27,760 bases of DNA from Nymphaea colorata (GCF_008831285.2 NW_022205127.1:1-27760), one strand, 5' to 3'. Shown: positions 1 through 8,599, counted from the stretch's first letter. Notes: a model not told the origin generated them from the letters alone. Program-made: numbers and translations.

Positions 1-1401
1 AATCTCACTTGTATTGGTACGAAACGCGTGATTTCAATCCTTTAGATCGTTCACTATAGATATAACAACAAATTCTACTCATCGGACTAATTACACGCAT
101 TCAAAGTAATGCATAGATCCCATTTGTATCCATATGAACTTGTGATTTCAATCATTTAAATCATTCATTATGGATGTATAACAAGTGAAATACCTAGATT
201 AACTGTAAGGGACCAACTTAATGACCTGACTCTCATTCATTTCCAAACGAACTTCTTATTTCAAGCCACTAAGTCATTTTATACGTATGTAACAAATGGC
301 TACGCACACTCAATTAAATATATTGATCAAATATATGTAAGAACAAGTAAAAACGAATCACATAATCTCTCGATTAAACATAAGTGATCAAATGTATGTA
401 ATAACAAGTGAACACATTAAGTTACTGTAAACACCAAATGAATCACTCGAATCCCATTCATTTTCATATAAACCTATGATTTGATTTTACTAAATCATTT
501 AATATAACGTAACAACAAGTTAAGTACATTCAATTAATATGCGTGATCAATTGAATCACTTAAATCCCACTCGTATTGATGTGAACTTGTGCATCGATCA
601 CTATAGATGTAACAACATGTTCAACTTATCGTACAAACTACAAAGGATCAAACTAATGCATAGGTCTCCCTTATATCCATATAAACTTGTGAGTTTTAAT
701 TATTTAAATCATTGATCATGGATGTAATAACATGTGAAACACGTTAGGTTAACTATAAGACACCAAATGAATCACTCGAATACATTCATTTTCATACAAA
801 CTTGTGATTTCAGTTCACTTAATCAAGCAACATGGATGTAACAATAAGTTAATCACATTCAATTAAGTATGTGTGGTCATTTGAATCACTTAAATCGCAC
901 TTGTATTGATACGAACTTGTAATTTCAATCCTTTAGATCGTGCACTATAGTCGTACCAATACGACTCAGATTTAAGTGATTCATATGATCACGCATACTT
1001 TATTGAATGTACTTGACTTATTGTTATATCCATGTTAAATGATTTAGTAGATTGAAATCACAGGTTTGCATGAAAATGATTGAGATTTGAGTGATTCATT
1101 TGGTGCCCTATTGTTAACCTAATTCACTTGTTAAGCACATTCAATTAAATTACAAGTGAAACACATTAGGTTAACTATATGACACCAAATGAATCACTTG
1201 TTAAGGACATCCATATTAAGAATCATTATAAATGTAAAACTAGTGAAACACATTAGGTAAACCATAAGACACCAAATGAATCACTCGAATCTCATTCATT
1301 TTCATACGAACTTGTGATTTCGATCTACTAAATCATTTAATATAGATGTAACAACAAGTTAAACACATTCAATTAAGCATGCATGATCATATAATCATTT
1401 A
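1..1401 (+). repeat. HOR copy L1, 1.4-kb deletion form (A B Ca/C3 D E F G H I)
   Basis: The window opens exactly at the head of block A. Relative to the full repeat, D2 through B3 are missing. Block Ca changes into C3 near 331-345, where the Ca motif 'atatatgtaa' runs into the C3-specific 'gaacaagtaaaaa'. The upstream half keeps the Ca variant 'ggctacgcacactcaatt'. A private variant, 'aaactacaaagg' near 648, replaces the usual 'aaactagaaagg' in block E. Confidence 0.9.
951..1132 (-). repeat. Inverted X-centred segment in block H, copy L1
   Basis: Starts at 'tcgtaccaatacgactcag', the reverse complement of a Y head. It continues through a complete inverted X monomer and ends in an inverted Z tail at 'cctaattcacttgtt'. 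Flanking blocks are on +. It has 'cgactcag' where L2 and L4 have 'cgagtcag'. Confidence 0.85.
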
Positions 1402-2799
1402 AATCTACTTGTATTGGTACGAACGCGTGATTTCAATCCTTTAAATCGTTCACTATAGATGTAACAACAAATTCAACTCATCGGACTAATTACACGCATT
1501 CAAAGTAATGCTAGATCCCATTTGTATCCATATGAACTTGCGATTTCAATCATTTAAATCATTCATTATAGATGTAATAACAAGTGAAATACACTAGATT
1601 AACTGTAAGGGACCAATTAATGACCTGACTCTCATTCATTTCCAAACGACTTCTTATTTCAAGCCACTAAGTCATTCTATACGTATGTAACAAATGGTTA
1701 CGCACATTCAATTAAATATATTATCAAATATATGTAAGAACAAGTAAAAATGAATCACATAATCTCTCGATTAAACATAAGTGATCAAATGTATGTAATA
1801 ACAAGTGAAACACATTAAGTTACCTGTAAACACCAAATGAATCACTCGAATCCCATTCATTTTCATATAAACCTATGATTTGAATTTACTAAATCATTTA
1901 ATATAAACGTAACAACAAGTTAAGTACATTCAATTAAATATGCGTGATCAATTGAATCACTTAAATCCCACTCGTATTGATGTGAACTTGTGCATCGATC
2001 ACTATAGATGTAACAACATGTTCAACTTATCGTACAAACTAGAAAGGATCAAACTAATGCATAGGTCTCCTTTATATCCATATAAACTTGTGAGTTTTAA
2101 TTATTTAAATCATTGATCATGGATGTAATAACATGTGAAACACGTTAGGTTAACTATAAGACACCAAATGAATCACTCGAATCACATTCATTTTCATACA
2201 AACTTGTGATTTCAGTTCACTTAATCAAGCAACATGGATGTAACAATAAGTTAAGCACATTCAATTAAGTATGTGTGATCATTTGAATCACTTAAATCGC
2301 ACTTGTATTGATACGAACTTGTAATTTCAATCCTTTAGATCGTGCACTATAGTCGTACCAATACGAGTCAGATTTAAGTGATTCATATGATCACGCATAC
2401 TTTATTGAATGTACTTGACTTATTGTTATATCCATGTTAAATGATTTAGTAGATTGAAATCACAGGCTTGCATGAAAATGAATGAGATTTGAGTGATTCA
2501 TTTGGTGCCCTATTGTTAACCTAATTCACTTGTTAAGCACATTCAATTAAATTACAAGTGAAACACATTAGGTTAACTATATGACACCAAATGAATCACT
2601 TGTTAAGGACATCCGTATTAAGAATCATTATAAATGTAACAACTAGTGAAACACATTAGGTAAACCATAAGACACCAAATGAATCACTCGAATCTCATTC
2701 ATTTTCATGCAACTGTGATTTCGATCTACTAAATCATTTAAATAGATGTAACAACAAGTCAAGTACATTCAATAAGATGCATGATCATATGAATCATTA
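1402..2799 (+). repeat. HOR copy L2, 1.4-kb deletion form (A B C3-like/Ca D E F G H I)
   Basis: Same block order and almost the same length (1398 bp) as L1. Its fused C block differs: 'ggttacgcacattcaatt' near 1697 is the C3 variant, while 'tatattatcaaatatatg' just after it is Ca-like. L1 has Ca sequence at both places. The fused C blocks of the two neighbours are therefore not the same recombinant, or one has been altered by conversion. Confidence 0.88.
2353..2534 (-). repeat. Inverted X-centred segment in block H, copy L2
   Basis: 182 bp with the same endpoints as in L1 and L4. The inverted Z tail lacks the 'tgtgt' expected between 'gttaacctaa' and 'ttcacttgtt', an internal deletion shared by all copies. 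Confidence 0.85.
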
Positions 2800-5445
2800 A
2801 ATCTGACTTGTATTGGTACGAACGCGTGATTTCAATCCTTTAGATCGTTCACTATAGATGTAACAACAAATTCAACTCATCGGACTAATTACACGCATTC
2901 AAAGTAATGCATAGATCCCATTTGTATCCATATGAACTTGCGATTTCAATCATTTAAATCATTCATTATAATGTAATAACAAGTGAAATACACTAGATTA
3001 ACTGTAAGGGACCAACTTAATGACCTGACTCTCATTCATTTCCAAACGAACTTCTTATTTCAAGCCACTAAGTCATTCTATACGTATGTAACAAATGGCT
3101 ACGCACACTCAATTAAATATATTGATCAAATATATGTAATAACAAGTGAAAATGAATCATTTAATCTCTCAATTAAATATATGTGATCAAATATATGTAA
3201 TAACAAGTGAAACATATTAGGTTACCTACAAGACACCAAATGAATCACTCAAATCTCATTCATTTCCATACAAACCTATGATTTCAATATACTAAATCAT
3301 TTAATATAGACGTAACAACAAGTTAAGCACATTCAATTAAGTATGCGTGATCAAATGAATCACTTAAATCTCACTCGTATCGAGACGAGTGATTTAGTGT
3401 GCGTATGGATACAAATGAATGAGATGTAACAACATGTTCAACTTATTGAACAAACTACAAGGGATCAAACTAAACTAATCCATAGGTCTCCTTTACATCC
3501 ATATAAACTTGTGAGTTTTTATCGTTTAAATCGTTGATCATAGATGTCATAACGAGTGAAACACATTAGGTTAATTATAAGACACCAAATGAATCACTCA
3601 AATCTCATTTATTTTCACACAAACTTGTGATTTGAATTCACTTAATCTAGCAATATGGATGTAACAACAAGTTAAGCACATTCAATTAAGTATGTGTGAT
3701 CATTTGAATCACTTAAATCGCACTTGTATTGATACGAACTTGTGATTTCAATCATTTAGATCGTGCACTATAGTTGTAACAATAAATTCAACTCATCGGA
3801 CTAACTACACGCGTTTGTATCCACATGAACATGTGATTTCAATCATTTAAATCATTCATTATATATGTATTCCAAACGAACTTCTGGTATCAAAGCCACT
3901 AGGTCATTCTATACGTAAGTAAGAAATGGTCACGCACATTCAATTAAATACAAGTGATCAATTATATGTAATAACAAGTGAAAATGAATCACTTAATCTC
4001 TCAATTAAATATAAGTGATCAAATATATGTAATAACAAGTGAAACACATTAGGTTACTTACAAGACACCAAATGAATCACTCCAATATCATTATTTTCAT
4101 ACAAACCTATGATTTTAATCTACTAAATCATTTAATATAGACGTAACAACAAGTTAAGCACATTCAATTACGTATGTGTGATAAAATGAATCACTTAAAT
4201 CCCACTCGTATTGATACGAACTTGTGATTTCAATTCCTTACATCGATCACCATAGATGTAAAACTAGTTCAACTTATTGAACTAACTACAAGGGATCAAA
4301 CTAATGCATAGGTCTCCTTTATATCCATACAAACTTGTAAGTTTTAATCATTTAAATCATTGATCAAAGATGTAATAACAAGTGAAACACAATAGGTTAA
4401 CTACAAGACACCAAATGAATCACTCGAATCTCATTCATTTTCGCACAAACTTGTGATTTCAATCTACTAAATCATTTATTATAGACGTAACAACAAGTTA
4501 AACACATTCAATTAAGTATGCATGATTATATGAATCACTTAAATCTCACTTGTATTCGTACGAACATGTGATTTCAATCCTTTAGAACGTTCCCTATAGA
4601 TGTAACAACAAATTCAACTCATCGGACTAACTACACGTGTACAAATATAGTGACTTCAACCATTTGTATCCATATAAACTTGTGATTTCAACCATTTAAA
4701 TCATTCATTATAGATGTAATAACAAGTGAAATACATTAGATTAACTATAAGGGACCAATATAGTGACTTGACTCTCATTCATTTCCAAACGGACTTTTTT
4801 TTCAAGCCACTAAGTCATTCTATACGTATGTAACAAATGGTTACGCACATTCAATTAAATATAAGTTATCAAATGTATGTAAGAACAAGTAAAAATGAAT
4901 CACATAATCTCTCGATTAAACATAAGTGATCAAATGTATGTAATAACAAGTGAAACACATTAAGTTACCTGTAAACACCAAATGAATCACTCGAATCCCA
5001 TTCATTTTCATATAAACCTATGATTTGAATTACTAAATCATTTAATATAAACGTAACAACAAGTTAAGTACATTCAATTAAATATGCGTGATCAATTGAA
5101 TCACTTAAATCCCACTCGTATTGATGTGAACTTGTGCATCGATCACTATAGATGTAACAACATGTTCAACTTATCGTACAAACTAGAAAGGATCAAACTA
5201 ATGCATAGGTCTCCTTTATATCCATATAAACTTGTGAGTTTTAATTATTTAAATCATTGATCATGGATGTAATAACATGTGAAACACGTTAGGTTAACTA
5301 TAAGACACCAAATGAATCACTTGAATCACATTCATTTTCATCACAAACTTGTGCATTTCAGTTCACTTAATCAAAGCAACATGGATGTAACAATAAGTTC
5401 AAGTCACATTCAATTAAAGTATGCGTGATCATATGAAATCACTTA
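2800..5445 (+). repeat. HOR copy L3, 2.65 kb, lacking blocks H and I
   Basis: Contains A B Ca D2 E2 F2 G2 H2 B2 C2 D3 E3 F3 G3 A3 B3 C3 D E F and most of G, then passes directly to block A of the next copy. The passage is marked by many inserted single bases at about 5339-5475. It agrees with L4 across shared blocks except for scattered one-base changes, such as 'atcattattttc' near 4091 for 'atcattcattttc', and 'gtaaaactag' for 'gtaagaactag' near 4260. Confidence 0.9.
3371..3392. repeat. E2 fold-back hairpin, L3
   Basis: Perfect 8-bp arms 'tcactcgt' and 'acgagtga' around the loop 'atcgag'. The pairing can extend past a 2-base bulge into 'aaatc'/'gattt'. It marks the start of the short inverted insert in E2. 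Confidence 0.85.
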
Positions 5446-5475
5446 AATCGGCACTCATATTGGTACGAACTGCGA
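5339..5475 (+). other. Insertion-rich junction G to A in copy L3
   Basis: Compared with block G of L4, this stretch carries many extra single bases: 'cttgtgcatttcagtt' for 'cttgtgatttcagtt', 'aatcaaagcaac' for 'aatcaagcaac', 'aagttcaagtcacatt' for 'aagttaagcacatt', 'atgaaatcac' for 'atgaatcac', and 'aatcggcac' for 'aatcgcac'. It passes from G to the head of A, omitting H and I. No other part of the window gains bases at this rate. Confidence 0.8.
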
Positions 5476-5563
5476 TGATTTCAATCCTTTAGATCGTTCA
5501 CTATAGATGTAACAACAAATTCAACTCATCGGACTAATTACACGCATTCAAAGTAATGCATAG
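5446..5563 (+). repeat. Block A (type Y), reference copy
   Basis: 118 bp. The Y-type head with 'tggtacgaac' is followed by 'ctttagatcgttcactata' and the tail 'catcggactaattacacg', which marks A-family blocks. This copy has inserted bases in the head ('gaactgcgatgattt' against 'gaacgcgtgattt' in L2). Confidence 0.8.
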
Positions 5564-5676
5564 ATCCCATTTGTATCCATATGAACTTGCGATTTCAATC
5601 ATTTAAATCATTCATTATAGATGTAATAACAAGTGAAATACACTAGATTAACTGTAAGGGACCAACTTAATGCCTG
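5564..5676 (+). repeat. Block B (type Z)
   Basis: 113 bp. Z-type head 'atcccatttgtatccata', core 'cttgcgatttcaatc', and a tail ending in 'gggaccaactta', which replaces the 'gacaccaaatgaatcac' tail of F blocks. Confidence 0.8.
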
Positions 5677-5901
5677 ACTCTCATTCATTTCCAAACGAAC
5701 TTCTTATTTCAAGCCACTAAGTCATTCTATACGTATGTAACAAATGGCTACGCACACTCAATTAAATATATTGATCAAATATATGTAATAACAAGTGAAA
5801 ATGAATCATTTAATCTCTCAATTAAATATATGTGATCAAATATATGTAATAACAAGTGAAACATATTAGGTTACCTACAAGACACCAAATGAATCACTCA
5901 A
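5677..5901 (+). repeat. Block Ca (composite X head, internal duplication, Z tail)
   Basis: 225 bp, about twice the usual monomer. It begins X-like ('actctcattcatttcc'), passes through 'ggctacgcacactcaatt', and then carries two imperfect ~60-bp tandem pieces, each with 'gatcaaatatatgtaataac'. It ends with the Z tail 'gacaccaaatgaatcac'. Chance 67-68-codon frames in this window lie in Ca. Confidence 0.82.
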
Positions 5902-6014
5902 ATCTCATTCATTTCCATACAAACCTATGATTTCAATATACTAAATCATTTAATATGACGTAACAACAAGTTAAGCACATTCAATTAAGTATGCGTGATC
6001 AAATGAATCACTTA
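5902..6014 (+). repeat. Block D2 (type X)
   Basis: 113 bp X monomer with 'aaacctatgatttcaata' in the core and 'atgcgtgatcaaatgaatc' at its end. Missing from R4 and R6 because of the shared 284-bp deletion. Confidence 0.8.
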
Positions 6015-6133
6015 AATCTCACTCGTATCGAGACGAGTGATTTAGTGTGCGTATGGATACAAATGAATGAGATGTAACAACATGTTCAACTTATTGAACA
6101 AACTACAAGGGATCAAACTAAACTAATCCATAG
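6015..6133 (+). repeat. Block E2 (type Y with fold-back insert)
   Basis: 119 bp. After the Y head it turns back on itself in a hairpin with 8-bp arms 'tcactcgt'/'acgagtga', followed by about 35 bp in inverted orientation ('ggatacaaatgaatgagat'). It returns to Y sequence at 'gtaacaacatgttcaac'. The usual Y core 'gatttcaatcctttag' is replaced by the insert. Confidence 0.82.
6019..6040. repeat. E2 fold-back hairpin, L4
   Basis: Same arms and loop as in L3. It lies 2648 bp after the L3 hairpin, reflecting the loss of H and I between the two copies. Confidence 0.85.
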
Positions 6134-6249
6134 GTCTCCTTTACATCCATATAAACTTGTGAGTTTTTATCGTTTAAATCGTTGATCATAGATGTCATAA
6201 CGAGTGAAACACATTAGGTTAATTATAAGACACCAAATGAATCACTCAA
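6134..6249 (+). repeat. Block F2 (type Z)
   Basis: 116 bp Z monomer. Diagnostic variants are 'tttacatccat' in the head, 'tttttatcgtttaaatcgt' in the core and 'gtcataacgagtgaaac' in the tail. Confidence 0.8.
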
Positions 6250-6363
6250 ATCTCATTTATTTTCACACAAACTTGTGATTTGAATTCACTTAATCTAGCA
6301 ATATGGATGTAACAACAAGTTAAGCACATTCAATTAAGTATGTGTGATCATTTGAATCACTTA
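6250..6363 (+). repeat. Block G2 (type X)
   Basis: 114 bp X monomer marked by 'catttattttcacacaaac' and 'cacttaatctagcaatatg'. It is the block that recombined with G in R5 and R7. Confidence 0.8.
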
Positions 6364-6461
6364 AATCGCACTTGTATTGATACGAACTTGTGATTTCAAT
6401 CATTTAGATCGTGCACTATAGTTGTAACAATAAATTCAACTCATCGGACTAACTACACGCG
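6364..6461 (+). repeat. Block H2 (type Y, 3'-shortened)
   Basis: 98 bp. Y monomer with 'gatcgtgcactatagttgt' that stops at 'ctacacgcg'. The last ~20 bp seen in block A are absent, and it joins straight to a headless Z monomer. Confidence 0.78.
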
Positions 6462-6517
6462 TTTGTATCCACATGAACATGTGATTTCAATCATTTAAAT
6501 CATTCATTATATATGTA
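6462..6517 (+). repeat. Block B2 (type Z remnant)
   Basis: Only 56 bp: head and core of a Z monomer ending at 'cattatatatgta', where C2 begins with 'ttccaaacg'. The Z tail and the C2 head are lost at this fusion, which recurs unchanged in L3, L5, R3, R4, R6 and R8. Confidence 0.78.
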
Positions 6518-6732
6518 TTCCAAACGAACTTCTGGTATCAAAGCCACTAGGTCATTCTATACGTAAGTAAGAAATGGTCACGCACATTCAATTAAATACA
6601 AGTGATCAATTATATGTAATAACAAGTGAAAATGAATCACTTAATCTCTCAATTAAATATAAGTGATCAAATATATGTAATAACAAGTGAAACACATTAG
6701 GTTACTTACAAGACACCAAATGAATCACTCCA
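6518..6732 (+). repeat. Block C2 (composite C type)
   Basis: 215 bp. Diagnostic 'cttctggtatcaaagccac' and 'ggtcacgcacattcaatt' are followed by the same two-part ~60-bp duplication as Ca and the Z tail ending 'cactcca'. L5 has lost 43 bp of the duplication. Confidence 0.8.
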
Positions 6733-6846
6733 ATATCATTCATTTTCATACAAACCTATGATTTTAATCTACTAAATCATTTAATATAGACGTAACAACA
6801 AGTTAAGCACATTCAATTACGTATGTGTGATAAAATGAATCACTTA
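6733..6846 (+). repeat. Block D3 (type X)
   Basis: 114 bp X monomer marked by 'attacgtatgtgtgataaaa' near its end and 'gattttaatctactaaatc' in the core. Confidence 0.8.
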
Positions 6847-6961
6847 AATCCCACTCGTATTGATACGAACTTGTGATTTCAATTCCTTACATCGATCACC
6901 ATAGATGTAAGAACTAGTTCAACTTATTGAACTAACTACAAGGGATCAAACTAATGCATAG
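6847..6961 (+). repeat. Block E3 (type Y)
   Basis: 115 bp Y monomer with an intact core ('ttgtgatttcaattcctta') and tail 'gggatcaaactaatgcatag'. It shows what E2 and E looked like before their rearrangements. Confidence 0.8.
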
Positions 6962-7077
6962 GTCTCCTTTATATCCATACAAACTTGTAAGTTTTAATCA
7001 TTTAAATCATTGATCAAAGATGTAATAACAAGTGAAACACAATAGGTTAACTACAAGACACCAAATGAATCACTCGA
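6962..7077 (+). repeat. Block F3 (type Z)
   Basis: 116 bp Z monomer with 'cttgtaagttttaatcattt' and 'gatcaaagatgtaataac'. Shortened by a net 55 bp in L5. Confidence 0.8.
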
Positions 7078-7191
7078 ATCTCATTCATTTTCGCACAAAC
7101 TTGTGATTTCAATCTACTAAATCATTTATTATAGACGTAACAACAAGTTAAACACATTCAATTAAGTATGCATGATTATATGAATCACTTA
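7078..7191 (+). repeat. Block G3 (type X)
   Basis: 114 bp X monomer marked by 'cattttcgcacaaacttg' and 'gcatgattatatgaatcac'. R1 breaks off inside this block at 11985. Confidence 0.8.
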
Positions 7192-7309
7192 AATCTCACT
7201 TGTATTCGTACGAACATGTGATTTCAATCCTTTAGAACGTTCCCTATAGATGTAACAACAAATTCAACTCATCGGACTAACTACACGTGTACAAATATAG
7301 TGACTTCAA
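7192..7309 (+). repeat. Block A3 (type Y)
   Basis: 118 bp Y monomer with 'ttcgtacgaacatgtg', 'tttagaacgttccctata' and the tail 'cacgtgtacaaatatagtg', which contains the palindrome cacgtg. Confidence 0.8.
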
Positions 7310-7420
7310 CCATTTGTATCCATATAAACTTGTGATTTCAACCATTTAAATCATTCATTATAGATGTAATAACAAGTGAAATACATTAGATTAACTATAA
7401 GGGACCAATATAGTGACTTG
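7310..7420 (+). repeat. Block B3 (type Z)
   Basis: 111 bp Z monomer with 'gatttcaaccatttaaatc' and the tail 'gggaccaatatagtgacttg'. The 'atatagtgactt' string also ends block A3, so it occurs twice within 115 bp. Confidence 0.8.
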
Positions 7421-7646
7421 ACTCTCATTCATTTCCAAACGGACTTCTTTTTTCAAGCCACTAAGTCATTCTATACGTATGTAACAAATGGTTACGCACA
7501 TTCAATTAAATATAAGTTATCAAATGTATGTAAGAACAAGTAAAAATGAATCACATAATCTCTCGATTAAACATAAGTGATCAAATGTATGTAATAACAA
7601 GTGAAACACATTAAGTTACCTGTAAGACACCAAATGAATCACTCGA
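7421..7646 (+). repeat. Block C3 (composite C type)
   Basis: 226 bp. Diagnostic 'ggacttcttttttcaagcc', 'ataagttatcaaatgtatg' and 'aacaagtaaaaatgaatc'. The homopolymer in the head varies between copies. It is the partner of Ca in the 1.4-kb forms L1 and L2. Confidence 0.8.
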
Positions 7647-7759
7647 ATCCCATTCATTTTCATATAAACCTATGATTTGAATTACTAAATCATTTAATAT
7701 AAACGTAACAACAAGTTAAGTACATTCAATTAAATATGCGTGATCAATTGAATCACTTA
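7647..7759 (+). repeat. Block D (type X)
   Basis: 113 bp X monomer with 'tcatataaacctatgatttg' and 'aatatgcgtgatcaattg'. The left arm ends inside this block in L5. Confidence 0.8.
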
Positions 7760-7860
7760 AATCCCACTCGTATTGATGTGAACTTGTGCATCGATCACTA
7801 TAGATGTAACAACATGTTCAACTTATCGTACAAACTAGAAAGGATCAAACTAATGCATAG
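7760..7860 (+). repeat. Block E (type Y, shortened core)
   Basis: 101 bp. The core is contracted to 'gaacttgtgcatcgatcac', having lost about 14 bp relative to E3. The tail 'cgtacaaactagaaaggatc' varies between copies and serves as a copy marker. Confidence 0.8.
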
Positions 7861-7976
7861 GTCTCCTTTATATCCATATAAACTTGTGAGTTTTAATTAT
7901 TTAAATCATTGATCATGGATGTAATAACATGTGAAACACGTTAGGTTAACTATAAGACACCAAATGAATCACTCGA
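7861..7976 (+). repeat. Block F (type Z)
   Basis: 116 bp Z monomer marked by 'gagttttaattatttaaatc' and 'aacatgtgaaacacgttagg'. Confidence 0.8.
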
Positions 7977-8090
7977 ATCACATTCATTTTCATACAAACT
8001 TGTGATTTCAGTTCACTTAATCAAGCAACATGGATGTAACAATAAGTTAAGCACATTCAATTAAGTATGTGTGATCATTTGAATCACTTA
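7977..8090 (+). repeat. Block G (type X)
   Basis: 114 bp X monomer with 'gatttcagttcacttaatc' and 'aagcaacatggatgtaac'. It recombined with G2 in R5 and R7 within the shared 'ttcacttaatc' stretch. Confidence 0.8.
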
Positions 8091-8487
8091 AATCGCACTT
8101 GTATTGATACGAACTTGTAATTTCAATCCTTTAGATCGTGCACTATAGTCGTACCAATACGAGTCAGATTTAAGTGATTCATATGATCACGCATACTTTA
8201 TTGAATGTACTTGACTTATTGTTATATCCATGTTAAATGATTTAGTAGATTGAAATCACAGGCTTGCATGAAAATGAATGAGATTTGAGTGATTCATTTG
8301 GTGCCCTATTGTTAACCTAATTCACTTGTTAAGCACATTCAATTAAATTACAAGTGAAACACATTAGGTTAACTATATGACACCAAATGAATCACTTGTT
8401 AAGGACATCCGTATTAAGAATCATTATAAATGTAACAACTAGTGAAACACATTAGGTAAACCATAAGACACCAAATGAATCACTCGA
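8091..8487 (+). repeat. Block H (type Y head, inverted segment and mosaic scar)
   Basis: 397 bp, the most rearranged block. A Y head runs to 'gatcgtgcactatag' (8148) and an inverted X-centred segment occupies 8149-8330. Then 8331-8487 is a mosaic of short + strand pieces: an X tail 'aagcacattcaattaa', a Z tail, then 'ggacatccgtattaagaatc', which I cannot place in any monomer, and a second Z tail. The whole block is conserved in every copy that retains it. Confidence 0.8.
8149..8330 (-). repeat. Inverted X-centred segment in block H, copy L4
   Basis: 182 bp. Its X part (about 8170-8290) is opposite in orientation to neighbouring block G (7977-8090). The two could pair imperfectly as a stem of roughly 110 bp with the Y head as loop. 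Pairing is inferred from similarity, not folded computationally. Confidence 0.85.
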
Positions 8488-8599
8488 ATCTCATTCATTT
8501 TCATACAACTTGTGATTTCGATCTACTAAATCATTTAATATAGATGTAACAACAAGTTAATACATTCAATTAAGCATGCATGATCATATGAATCATTTA
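8488..8599 (+). repeat. Block I (type X)
   Basis: 112 bp X monomer with 'gatttcgatctactaaatc' and 'aagcatgcatgatcatatg'. It closes the HOR and leads into the next block A. Confidence 0.8.

Larger units (their letters stand above)
5446..8599 (+). repeat. HOR copy L4, complete 3.15-kb reference unit
   Basis: The only unit in the left arm with all 23 blocks (3154 bp). The same length recurs as the spacing of the E2 hairpins at 6019 and 9172 (3153 bp), and R3 in the opposite orientation is 3155 bp. Block boundaries used throughout this annotation are taken from this copy. One base is missing in block B ('aatgcctgac' near 5670 for 'aatgacctgac'). Confidence 0.93.

Noticed and set aside
951-1132. 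Foldback or terminal-inverted-repeat transposon, suggested by inverted pieces in each HOR
   Set aside because: The inverted segments consist of the satellite's own X, Y and Z monomers. I see no target-site duplication, no coding capacity and no foreign interior.
2983-3186. A 67-codon open frame that recurs in identical form at 8784-8987 (+), 16099-16302 (-) and 20338-20541 (-), and nearly so at 24676-24882 (-)
   Set aside because: It is simply block Ca repeated. It starts at GTG, not ATG, has no ribosome-binding or promoter context, lies wholly in satellite monomer sequence, and is broken by one-base losses in other Ca copies (for example near 187 and 5670). Its conservation is explained by repeat homogenisation, not coding constraint.
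6690-6740. CRISPR-like array, because short near-identical strings such as 'caccaaatgaatcact' recur
   Set aside because: The intervals between them are themselves repetitive and related to each other, not unique spacers, and the period is that of the satellite monomer.
7290-7295. E-box or G-box 'cacgtg' in block A3 as a regulatory site
   Set aside because: A six-base palindrome in a repeat present in many copies has no supporting promoter context.
8149-8330. RNA gene (tRNA-like or hairpin precursor) in block H
   Set aside because: No A/B box or cloverleaf is visible. The pairing potential comes from inverted monomers at long range, not from a compact conserved RNA fold.
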